From: Lolium rigidum | Taxonomy: Eukaryota; Streptophyta; Magnoliopsida; Poales; Poaceae | Reading direction: 5' to 3' | DNA: 64,000 bases | NCBI RefSeq assembly: GCF_022539505.1 | Contig: NC_061514.1 | Location: 40,412,869 to 40,476,868 of the forward strand | Shown: piece after piece, positions 1-10,105 of the stretch | Numbering within the stretch: position 1 is the first letter of the stretch | Layout of the letters: each line of letters begins with the position of its first letter | The notes under the pieces: model-generated | Databases searched by the model: none | Seen by the model: only the letters and a program-made list of their open reading frames with translations | Told to the model about the DNA's origin: nothing | Position numbers and translations under genes: made by a program

Positions 1-2980
1 TTTTATAATGTTTACAATATGTCTTTTATGTGAGTTTTGCTGCACCGGTTCATCCATGTGTTTGTTTCAAATAACCTTGCTAGCCTAAACCTTGTATCGA
101 GAGGGAATACTTCTCATGCATCCAAAATCCTTGAGCCAACTACTATGCCATTTGTGTCCACCATACCTACCTACTACATGGTATTTCTCCGCCATTTCAA
201 AGTAAATTGCTTGAGTGCTACCTTTAAAATTCCATCATTCACCTTTGCAATATATAGCTCATGGGACAAAATAGCCTTAAAAACTATCGTAGTATTGAAT
301 ATGTACTTATGCACTTTATATTTTATTAAGTTGCTTGTTGCGCGATAACCATGCTTCGGGGAACGCCATCAACTATTGTTGAATATCATGTGAGTTGCTA
401 TGCATGTCCGTCTTGTCTCGAAGGTCTATCATTTTAGTGGTTGGAGCATGCAAAATTGTTAGAGAAGAACATTGGGCCGCTAACTAAAGCCATGAACCAT
501 GGTGGAAGTTTCAGTTTTGGACATATATCCTCAATCTCATATGAGAATAATAATCATTGCTACATGCTTATGCATTTAAGAGGAGTCCATTATCTCGTTG
601 TCCATGTTGTCCCGGTATGGATGTCTAAGTTGAGAATAATCAAAAGCGAGAAATCCGAAATGCGAGCATTCTCCTTAGACCTTTGTACAGGCGGCATGGA
701 GGTACCCCTTTGTGACACTTGGTTGAAACATGGCATGCGAAGATCCGGTAGTCCAAGTTAAGTAGGACGAGGTGCGGGCACTATTAGTATACTATGCATG
801 AGGCTTGCAACTTGTAAGATATAATTTTCATAACTCATATGCTTTATTACTACCGTTGACAAAATTGTTTCATGTTTTAAAAATAAAAGCTCTAGCACAA
901 ATACAGACAATCGATGCTTTCCTCTTGAAGGACCTTTCTTTTACTTTTATTGTTGAGTCAGTTTACCTATCTCCTTCCACCTAAGAAGCAAACACTTGTG
1001 TGAACTGTGCATTGATTCCTACATATTTGCATATTGCACTTGTTATATTACTTTATGTTGACAATATCCATGAGATATACATGTTATAAGTTGAAAGCAA
1101 CCGCTGAAACTTAATCTTCCTATGTGTTGCTTCAACACCTTTACTTTGATTTATTGCTTTATGAGTTAACTCTTATGCAAGACTTATTGATGCTTGTCTT
1201 GAAGTACTATTCATGAAAAGTCTTTGCTTTATGATTCAGTTGTTTACTCATGTCATTACCTTTGCTTTGATCGCTGCATTCATTACATATGTTTACAAAT
1301 AGTATGATCAAGATTATGATGGCATGTCACTTCAGAAATTATCTTTGTTATCGTTTTACCTCGCTCGGGACGAGCGGAACTAAGCTTAGGGATGCCGATA
1401 CGTCTCCAACGTATCGATAATTTCTTATGTTCCATGCTACTTTATTGATGATACCTACATGTTTTATGCACATTATATGCCATATTTATGCATTTTCCGG
1501 AACTAACCTATTAACAAGATGCCGAAGAGCCGATTCTTTGTTTTCGCTGTTTTTGGTTTCGAAATCCTAGTAAAGAAATATTCTCGGAATTGGACGAAAC
1601 TTTCGCCCGGGGTCCTATTTCTGCACGAAGCTTCCGGAAGACCGAAGACCTAACGAAGTGGGGCCACGAGGCGGCCAGGAGGGAGGCCGGCGCGGCCCGG
1701 GCCCCGGCCGCGCCGACCTACCCCCGGGCCCTCGTGTGGCCCCCGCGTTGACCCTCCGCCTACTTAAAGCTTTCGTCGCGAAACCCCCGTACCGAGAGCC
1801 ACGATACGGAAAACCTTACGGAGACGCCGCCGCCGCGAGTCCCATCTCGGGGGATTCGGAGATCGCCTCCGGCACCCTGCCGGAGAGGGGATTCATCTCC
1901 CGGAGGACTCTACACCGCCATGGTCGCCTCCGGAGTGATGAGTGAGTAGTTCACCCCTGGACCATGGGTCCATAGCGGTAGCTAGATGGTCGTCTTCTCC
2001 TTGTTGTGCTTCATTGTTAGATCTTGTGAGCTGCCTAACATGATCAAGATCATCTATCCGTAATACTATATGTTGTGTTTGTCGGGATCCGATGGATAGA
2101 GAGTACTATGATTATGGTGATTATCAATCTATTGTTCATGTGTTGTTTATGATCTTGCATGCTCTCCGTTATTAGTAGAGGCTCCGGCCAAGTTTTTACT
2201 CTTAACTCCAAGAGGGAGTATTTATGCTCGATAGTGGGTTCATGCCTCCATTGAATCCGGGACGGTGACAGAAAGTTCTAAGGTTGTGGATGTCTTGTTG
2301 CCACTAGGGATAAAACATTGATGCTATGTCTAAGGATGTAGTTGTTGATTACATTACGCACCATACTTAATGCAACCGTTCGTTGCTTTGCAACTTAATA
2401 TCGGAGGGGGTTCGGATGATAACCTGAAGGTGGACTTTTTAGGCATAGATGCAGTTGGATGGCGGTCTATGTACTTTGTCGTAATGCCCAATTAAATCTC
2501 ACTATATTTATCATATCATGTATATGCATTGTTATGCCTTTCTCTATTTGTCAATTGCTCGACTGTAATTTGTTCACCCAACATGCTTTATCTTATGGGA
2601 GAGACACCTCTAGTGAACTCGTGGACCCCGGTCCTATTCTTTACATAGCATACAATCTACTGCAATTGTGTTTTACTGTTTTCTTTGCAAACATCTTCCA
2701 CTCGATACGTTTAATCCTTTGTTACAGCAAGCCGGTGAGATTGACAACCTCACTGTTTCGTTGGGACAAAGTACTTGGATTGTGTTGTGCAGGTTCCGCG
2801 TTGGCGCCGGAATCCCTGGTGTTGCGCCGCATCACATTTCGCGACCATCAACCTTCAACGTGCTTCTTGGCTCCTACTGGTTCGATTAAACCTTGGTTTC
2901 ATACTTAGGGAAACTTGCTTCTATACGCATCATACCTTCCACTTGGGGTTCCCAACGGACGTGTGTATCTACGCGTATCA
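1..2980 (+). mobile_element. Athila-like LTR retrotransposon, 3' part (copy A)
   Basis: The 3' end of an LTR retrotransposon whose 5' part lies outside the window. Bases 1-1395 are untranslated internal DNA ending in a polypurine tract (about 1382-1395), directly followed by an LTR. No gag or pol motif is visible in either strand, so this is the 3' non-coding zone or an env-degenerate region. The same sequence recurs at 16561-17709 (same strand) and, inverted, at 2981-4233, which shows it is a repeat family. The short ORFs in it are not conserved between copies. The Athila-like label rests on family architecture and on the tRNA-Asp-like primer site in copy B; it is inference. Confidence 0.75.
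1396..2980 (+). repeat. 3' LTR of copy A
   Basis: A 1585-bp LTR. It begins CGATACGTCTCC, where the expected TG is mutated to CG, and ends ACGCGTATCA. It is preceded by a polypurine tract, so the sense is +. Both ends carry GATACG/CGTATC, so the LTR termini are inverted copies of each other over about 8 bases. It contains a GC-rich block (1660-1900) and an AT-rich 3' half. It aligns by eye with the LTR at 6326-8037 (inverted) and the fragment at 17710-18513. Confidence 0.75.
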
Positions 2981-3615
2981 AGCTAAATTTCTCTCGTCCC
3001 GAGCAGGTAAAACGATAACAAAGATAATTTCTTAAGTGACATGCCATCATAAACTTGATCATATTGTTAACATATGTAATGAATGCAGCGATCAAAACAA
3101 TGGTAATGACATGAGTAAACAACTGAATCATAAAGCAATGACTTTTCATGAATAGCACTTTCAAGACAGGCATCAATAAGTCTTGCATAAGAGTTAACTC
3201 ATAAAGCAATAATTTAAAGTAAAGGCATTGAAGCAACACAATGGAAGATTAAGTTTCAGCGGTTGCTTTCAACTTGTAACATGTATATCTCATGGATAGT
3301 TGTCAATGCAAAGTAATATAATAAGTGCAATATGCAAGTATGTAGGAATCAATGCACAGTTCACACAAGTGTTTGCTTCTTAAGGTGGAAGGAGATAGGT
3401 AAACTGACTCAACAATAAAAGTAAAAGAAAGGTCCTTCAAAGAGGAAAGCATCGATTGCTATATTTGTGCTAGAGCTTTGATTTTGAAAACATATAGAGA
3501 GTATAAAAGTAAAGTTTTGAGAGGTGTTTGTTGTTGTCAACGAATGGTAGTGGGTACTCTAACCCCCTTGCCAGACAAACCTTCAAAGAGCGGCTCCCAT
3601 TTTATTTTATTTTTG

Positions 3616-3838
3616 GATGGCACTCCTTCCAACCTTTCTTTCACAAACCATGGCTAACCGAATCCTCGGGTGCCTACCAACAATCTCATACCATGAAGGA
3701 GTGCCTTTTTATTTTAGTTTTATTATGATGACACTCCTCCCCACCTTTGCTTTCTCAAGCCATGGCTAACCGAATCCTTCGGGTGCCGTCCAACAATCAC
3801 ATACCATGGAGGAGTGTCTATTTTTGTTAATTAATTTG
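3616..3838. repeat. Two-unit imperfect tandem repeat, period about 111 bp
   Basis: Inside the copy B interior, two units begin 'gatggcactcctt' (3616) and 'gatgacactcctc' (3727). They share 'ccatggctaaccgaatcc' and 'cataccatg.aggagtg'. The region is absent from the corresponding part of copies A and C. Confidence 0.7.
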
Positions 3839-5419
3839 GGATCTGGGAATCCCATTGCCAGCTCTTTTTGCAAAATTATTGGATAAGCGGATGAAGCCAC
3901 TAGTCCATTGGTGAAAGTTGCCCAACAAGATTGAAAGATAAACACCACATACTTCCTCATGAGCTATAAAACATTGACACAAATAAGAGGTAATAACTTT
4001 TGAATTGTTTAAAGGTAGCACTCAAGCAATTTACTTTGGAATGGCGGAGAAATACCATGTAGTAGGTAGGTATGGTGGACACAAATGGCATAGTGGTTGG
4101 CTCAAGGATTTTGGATGCATGAGAAGTATTCCCTCTCGATACAAGGTTTAGGCTAGCAAGGTTTATTTTAAACAAACACAAGGATGAACCGGTGCAGCAA
4201 AACTCACATAAAAGACATATTGTAAACATTATAAGACTCTACACCGTCTTCCTTGTTGTTCAAACTCAATACTAGAAATTATCTAGACCTTAGAGAGACC
4301 AATTATGCAAACCAAATTTTAGCATGCTCTATGTATTTCTTCACTAATAGGTGCAAAGTATATGATGCAAGAGCTTAAACATGAGCACAACAATTGCCAA
4401 GTATCACATTATCCAAGACATTTTACCCATTACTACATGTAGCATTTTTCCAATTCCAACCATATAACAATTTATCGAAGAGGAAACTTCGCCATGAATA
4501 TTATGAGCTAAGAACACATGTGTTCATACGAACCAGCGGAGCGTGTCTCTCTCCCACACAAGGATGAACTTATTCAGATAATGAAAATAACAAAACAAAA
4601 ATAAAAGCACACATAGACGCTCCAAGTAAAGTACATAGGATGTGACCGAATAAAAATATAGTTTCACTAGAAGAAACCTGATAAGTTGTCGATGAAGAAG
4701 GGGATGCCTTGGGCATCCCCAAGCTTAGATGCTTGAGTCTTCTTAAAATATGCAGGGATGAACCACCGGGGCATCCCCAAGCTTAGACCTTTCACTCTTC
4801 TCGATCACATTATATCACCCTCTTCTATTGACCCTTGAAAACTTCCTTCACACCAAACTTCAAGCAAACTCATTAGAGGGTTAGTGCATAATCAAAATTC
4901 ACATGTTCAGAGGTGACACAATCATTCTTAACACTTCTGGACATTGCACAAAACTTCTGAAAGTTAATGGAACAAAGAAACTCATTCAACTTAACAAAAG
5001 TGGCAATGCGAAATAAAAGGCAGAATCTGTCAAAAACAGAACAGTCCGTAAAGACGAATTTCAAAATGGCACCATACTTGCTCAAATGGAAAAACTCAAA
5101 ACTAATGAAAGTTGCGTACATATCTGAGGATCACGCTCGTAAATTGGCAGATTTTTTAGAATTTTCTACAGAGAACTGTGCCCAGATTCGTGACAGACAG
5201 CAATGCTGTTTCTGCGCAGCAATCCCAGATATAACATCAACTTTGACATAGAAACTTTACTTGGCACAACAAAACACAAAACTAAGATAAGGAGAGGTTG
5301 CTACAGTAGTAAACAACTTCCAAAACACAAATATAAAACAAAGTACTGTAGCAAAATAACACATGGGTTATCTCCCAAGAAGTTCTTTCTTTATAGCCGA
5401 TAAGATGGGCTCAGCAATT

Positions 5420-6163
5420 TTAATGATGCACTCGCAAGAAATAGTATTTGAAGCAAAAGAGAGCATCAAGAAGCAAATTCAAAACACATTTAAGCCTAAC
5501 ATGCTTCCTATGCATAGGAATCTTGTAAATAAACAAGTTCATGAAGAGCAAAGTAACAAGCATAGGAAGATAAAACAAGTGTAGCTTCAAAAATTTCAGC
5601 ACATAGAGAGGCATTTTAGTAACATGAAAATTTCTACAACCATATTTTCCTCTCTCATAATAACTTTCAGTAGCATCATGAGCAAACTCAACAATATAAC
5701 TATCACATAAAGCATTCTTATCATGAGTCTCATGCATAAAATAATTACTCTCCACATAAGCATAGTCATTCTTATTAATTGTAGTGGGAGCAAATTCAAC
5801 AAAGTAGCTATCAAATATAGGAGGTATATTGTAATCATAATCAAATTTATCCTCCATAACAGGTGGTAACAAAAGACTACTATCATTATAATCATCATAA
5901 ATGGGAGGCAAAGTATCATCAAAGTAAATTTTCTCCTCAATGCTTGGGGGACTAAAAATATCATGCTCATCAAAGCCAGCTTCCCCAAGCTTAGAATTTT
6001 CCATAGCATTAGCAACAATGGTGTTCAAAGCATTCATACTAATAACATTCCCATTATCATGCATATAAAGTTCCATGGGTTTTTTAATTCTCTCTTCAAA
6101 CACATCATGTCCTAATTCAAGATAAAGTTCATAAAGATCTCTCATATTTTTGTTGTTTTCCAT
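5420..6163 (-). CDS. Orphan ORF of the non-autonomous Athila-like element
   Basis: An uninterrupted 247-codon ORF that starts 134 nt after the primer site, where gag would normally stand. I do not recognise a domain. The N-terminal two thirds is acidic and rich in Asp, Glu, Tyr and Asn, with an internal near-repeat (DSYFVEFA at about residues 118-125 and DSYIVEFA at about 154-161). The last 75 residues are basic with two hydrophobic stretches (about residues 190-212 and 225-242), suggesting membrane association. It has no zinc knuckle, protease or RT motif. An intact frame in an element otherwise without genes suggests it is maintained in the family, perhaps as a gag-replacement or accessory protein; that is inference. 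Alternatively it is a chance survivor in a young copy. Confidence 0.6.
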   Translation of the reverse strand: MENNKNMRDLYELYLELGHDVFEERIKKPMELYMHDNGNVISMNALNTIVANAMENSKLGEAGFDEHDIFSPPSIEEKIYFDDTLPPIYDDYNDSSLLLPPVMEDKFDYDYNIPPIFDSYFVEFAPTTINKNDYAYVESNYFMHETHDKNALCDSYIVEFAHDATESYYERGKYGCRNFHVTKMPLYVLKFLKLHLFYLPMLVTLLFMNLFIYKIPMHRKHVRLKCVLNLLLDALFCFKYYFLRVHH

Positions 6164-6296
6164 TATGCCTAACTAGTGTAAACAAGAAACCAAATGTCGC
6201 AATTGCGAGTCTAAAGGAAATAGCTTCGAGTACTTACAACGGCGCCGGAAAATAGCTTAGTAGCCGAGGTCCGGAGTGTGAGTACCTTTACCTTTC

Positions 6297-6315
6297 CTCC
6301 CCGACAACGGCGCTA
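6297..6315 (-). promoter_or_regulatory. Primer binding site, tRNA-Asp-like
   Basis: The minus strand reads AGCGCCGTTGTCGGGGAGG, ten bases after the LTR end. It resembles the 3' end of plant tRNA-Asp (GCGCCGTTGNCGGGGA core), the primer used by many Athila and other grass gypsy elements. Two further copies of the core with the same 'aaaatagctt' flank occur at about 6235-6259 and 6586-6612. Confidence 0.6.
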
Positions 6316-6325
6316 GAAAATAGCT

Positions 6326-8037
6326 TGATGTCTACGTTCCCCCTCCTTTCCCGTAGACAGTGTTGGGCCTCCAAGTGCGAGGTTTGTAGAACGGCAGCAA
6401 GTTTTCCCTTAAGTGGATCACCCAAGGTTTATCGAACTCGGGGAGGAAGAGGTCAAAGATATCCCTCTCATGCAACCCTGCAACCACAAAGCAAGAAGTC
6501 TCTTGTGTCCCCAACACACCAAATAGGTGCACTAGTTCGGCGAAGAGATAGTGAAATACAGGTGGTATGAATATATATGAGCAGTAGCAACGGTGCCAGA
6601 AAATAGCTTGCTGGCGTGTAGTTGATGGTGGTAGTATTGCAGCGAGTAGTAACACGAAGAAACGATGAAACAAGCAGTAGTAACTCAGCAGTATTTAGGA
6701 ACAAGGCCTAGGGATTAGACTTTCACTAGTGGACACTCTCAACATTGATCACATAACAGAATAGATAAATGCATACTCTACACTTTTGTTGGATGATGAA
6801 CACATTGCGTAGGATTACACGAACCCTCAATGCCGGAGTTAACAAGCTCCACAATAATGCTCATGTTTTAGTAACCTTTAGTGTAAGATAGATCAAAAGA
6901 CTAAACCAAGTACTAGCATAGCATGCACACTGTCACCTTCATGCATATGTAGGAGGAATAGATCACATCAATATTATCATAGCAATAGTTAACTTCGCAA
7001 TCTACAAGAGATCATGATCATAGCATAAACCAAGTACTAACACGGTGCACGCACTGTCACCTTTGCACACATGCAGGAGGAATAAAACTACTTTAATAAC
7101 ATCACTAGAGTAGCACATAGATAAATTGTGATACAAACACATTGCAATCATCAAGAGATATAAATAAGCACTTCACTACGCTCTTCAACAGTGAATAAGT
7201 ACTTCGTGAAATATAGCCTAAGAGACCCACACGGTGCACACACTCGTCACCTTTACACACGTGGGACAAGGAGTCTCCGTAGATCACATAAGTAAAACCC
7301 ACTTGACTAGCATAATGACATCTAGATTACAAGCATCATCATATGAATCTCAATCATGTAAGGCAGCTCATGAGATTATTGTATTGAACTACATAGGAGA
7401 GAGATGAACCACATAGCTACCGGTACAGCCCCGAGCCTCGATGGAGAACTACTCCCTCCTCATGGGAGCAGCAGCGTTGATGAAGATGGCGGTGGAGATG
7501 GCAGCGGTGTCGATGGAGAAGCCTTCCGGGGGCACTTCCCCGCTCCGGCAGGGTGCCGGAACAGAGACTCCTGTCCCCCAGATCTTGGCTTCGCGATGGC
7601 GGCGGCTCTGGAACTTTTCTCGTATCGTGGCTTCTCCGTAAGGGTTTTCGATGCAGGGGCTTTATATAGGCGAAGAGGCGGCGCAGGAGGGTCAACGAGG
7701 CGATGACACCATAGGGTGGCGCGGGCCCAGCCCTGGCCGCGCCACCATGTCATCTGGGCCCACCAGGGCCCCCCTCTGGCGGCTCTCGGGTGTTCTGGAT
7801 GCTTCCGGGCAAAATAGGAACCTGGGCGTTGATTTCGTCCAATTCCGAGAATATTTCGTTACTAGGATTTCTGAAACCAAAAACAGCAGAAAACAGGAAC
7901 TGGCACTTCGGCATCTTGTTAATAGGTTAGTTCCAGAAAATGCACGAATATGACATATAATGTATATAAAACATGTAGGTATCATCAATAAAGTAGCATG
8001 GAACATAAGAAATTATCGGTACGTCGGAGACGTATCA
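6326..8037 (-). repeat. 5' LTR of copy B
   Basis: A 1712-bp LTR. On the minus strand it begins TGATACGTCTCCGACG (8037) and ends ACATCA (6326), and is followed by the primer binding site. The + strand ORFs in it (for example 7404-7706 and 7651-7953) overlap the GC-rich U3/R block and show no protein family; I do not treat them as genes. Confidence 0.8.
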
Positions 8038-9033
8038 CCCGAAGGCCATAAAATCCCTACGGCGCAAGAAATGAACGGGAGACCGTACTGCAAGTGGCAT
8101 CACTCGTTCACCCATATCACCAATGACTGCAAAGAGCTGCGTCGGCAGATCCAAACAGCGATAGAACAAGGCCGTTTGATCCTTGGTCAGTTTGCCATGA
8201 AAGTGGACACGCAACCGTTTCCTGGCGTCAACATGGTGGACCTCGATCACTCCATGAGGCGTCAGCTAGATTTCTCATTCGGTATAAACATGGCAGGGCC
8301 TGTACACCACTATGGCAGCGATAAAGAAGAAATCGGTCACTCCCGTGGCAAGGAAAAGGAGGAGGCCGGCCCACGCGACCGGCCCCGATATGATGATAGG
8401 AGGTACGTCACCGAGGAACAAGTGAGAAACATGCGGTATCAACGACCACTCTCCGCGCACCTCCTTAACAAATATGAGCATCAGTACGACCGACGTCGGC
8501 GGTACGATATAGATGACGAAAGGTATCGTCGGTCTGATGCAGACAACAGAAAATATCATCGGTATGATAGAGACGACGAAGGTTATGAGCGCCGCGCTAA
8601 GGGGAAGTCAAGAGAGCAGGAAGACATGGAAATACACTGGGATTGTCCTTTCTTCAAGCACTGCTGGGATTCGGGAATGAGCCGATTGCCTACAGTCGAC
8701 AACTGCCCGGAATGTAGACAGCGGAAGAAAGACACGGGTGAGGTTTCAGTGTTCAAGCGTCTAGGGCCTCTCCCATCCCAGAACAGGCGAGCTGAGTCAT
8801 CTCGAGGGGAAGATTTCGAGGAGTCAGAAGATGAAGAAGAAGATAGATACCACCGGCCAAGGTGGTGCCCTGATGGACTCAGTCACTCCCAAAAGCGTAG
8901 GGTGCAGCAGCTACGTAGCTTGGAGGAAGCCGAGGCGCAGTACCTGTACACATTGAGGAAAGCGCGGCCCGATCTGGCCGTGAAAATTCAGCAAACTTTG
9001 GAGACGAAGATGCGTCCACAGAAGAAAGAATGA
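8038..9033 (+). pseudogene. gag: gag, C-terminal part (Tat gypsy)
   Basis: 332 codons open to a TGA at 9031. The open frame extends upstream into the LTR of copy B, but gag-derived residues begin at 8038 (PEGHKIPTAQEM). Recognisable are the CKWH...THITNDCKELRRQIQ segment common to grass gypsy gag, a long basic Arg/Asp/Tyr-rich middle, a Cys/His cluster (CPFFKHCW...NCPEC) that may act as a nucleic-acid-binding knuckle, and an acidic patch before a helical C-terminus. The capsid half is lost to the copy B insertion, so no functional Gag is expected. Confidence 0.8.
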
Positions 9034-9051
9034 TGCCCCAAACAAACAAAA

Positions 9052-9931
9052 GCCGATGCAAAGGGATCGGCTGACACAAACATGGTGTTCATACTTCCGT
9101 CGGAGTTTTGTGCTCCAAGAACCGAAGAAGTGCCAGTAGCACAGTTTGACTGCGGCCCGCGGCCAGTTATCTTTGAAAAGCCACGAGAGAGGAGCTACAA
9201 ACATTTGAAGGCCCTGTACCTAAGAGGTTATATCAACGGGCAGCCTGTCGGCAAGATGTTGGTTGACACGGGAGCGGCAGTCAATATAATGCCATACTCC
9301 ATGCTACCGCGTTTGGGATGCTCTAACGATGATCTGATCAAAACTAACGTCACACTAAGTGACTTCAACGGCCAAGCATCAGAAGCGCAAGGCGTTCTGA
9401 ACGTGGATCTAACTGTGGGCCGAAAAACCATCCCTACATCATTCTTCATCGTCGACAGCAAAAGCACCTACGCTGTCCTGCTAGGGAGGGATTGGATTCA
9501 CGCCAACTGCTGCATTCCATCCACAATGCACCAATGCCTGATACAGTGGGATGGAGATGAAGTGGAGGTCGTTCATGCAGATGACTCGATCGAGATCTCA
9601 ATAGCTGGCATGAATATTTGGGACGCAGACGACCAGGAGCCGATCTCTGGAGTTAGTTTGGACGGCTGTGAGCACATCGAAGCTACAAAAAAAAACGGGG
9701 TGAGGCTGGTCTTATCCACCGGCCTGACAGAGTAGCAAGACCAAAGTCAATAGACGTACGTGGCAAGGCCGATCCCTGCGATCGGCCCCAAAAAATAAAA
9801 AGCAATGATCTCACCTCAAGAATGTCACGTAGTCGTAGTAGGGAGACCACCTCCCATAGTAGAGCACAAATAAGGTGTAAACCTTCATTGAGAAATGCAG
9901 CCAAAAAGGAGGCCGATTCCAGCAATCGGCC
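9052..9931 (+). repeat. GCCGAT...ATCGGC hairpins between the gag/pro/pol reading frames
   Basis: Three short inverted repeats: 9052-9071 (GCCGAT, 8-nt loop, ATCGGC), 9767-9787 (GGCCGAT, 7-nt loop, ATCGGCC) and 9911-9931 (GGCCGATT, 5-nt loop, AATCGGCC). All lie in spacers between the recognisable coding domains. Further copies follow integrase. Confidence 0.75.
9082..9735 (+). CDS. Retroviral-type aspartic protease (Tat gypsy)
   Basis: 217 codons from the ATG at 9082. The active-site motif LVDTGAAVNIMP lies at about residues 60-71, and VLLGRDWIHANC follows at about 131-142, as in retropepsins that act as dimers to cut Gag-Pol. It is separated from gag by 48 nt holding a GCCGAT/ATCGGC hairpin, and from the RT by about 370 nt with more hairpins and stop codons. 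In intact relatives protease and RT are usually one polyprotein, so the stop at 9733-9735 may be a lesion. Confidence 0.8.
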   Translation: MVFILPSEFCAPRTEEVPVAQFDCGPRPVIFEKPRERSYKHLKALYLRGYINGQPVGKMLVDTGAAVNIMPYSMLPRLGCSNDDLIKTNVTLSDFNGQASEAQGVLNVDLTVGRKTIPTSFFIVDSKSTYAVLLGRDWIHANCCIPSTMHQCLIQWDGDEVEVVHADDSIEISIAGMNIWDADDQEPISGVSLDGCEHIEATKKNGVRLVLSTGLTE

Positions 9932-10105
9932 CAAATTATCCTCACCATACGTTTTGCCTGTGTTCAGCATCGACCTAGCGGGCGACGGAAAGCTAGGATA
10001 TGGATTTACATCGGCTGATGAGCTAGAAGAGATTGACATTGGTCCTGGGGATAAGCCACGACCAACATTTATCAGCAAAAGTTATATCCGCATCCGAGGG
10101 GCCCG

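Larger units (their letters stand above)
2981..8037 (-). mobile_element. Non-autonomous Athila-like element (copy B), minus strand
   Basis: Read on the minus strand: 5' LTR (8037-6326), a tRNA-Asp-like primer site, an intact 247-codon ORF (6163-5420), then about 2.4 kb of non-coding interior. The interior ends at 2981 beside the LTR of copy A, which has the opposite orientation. There is no gag, protease, RT or integrase, so it would depend on a helper element. Its right end (8037) abuts gag codons of the Tat element, so it inserted there; the matching left target duplication is not in the window. Conserved stretches such as the repeated phrase 'gcatccccaagcttag' (about 4711 and 4771) are typical of this abundant Pooideae family (recalled, not searched). 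Confidence 0.7.

Noticed and set aside
5596..6018. 140-codon Leu/Met/Ile-rich minus-strand ORF resembling a membrane protein
   Set aside because: Out-of-frame shadow inside the 247-codon ORF; T-rich codons give false hydrophobicity.
7404..7953. ORFs inside the LTR of copy B
   Set aside because: Lie in the GC-rich LTR block; no family and not shared with other LTR copies.
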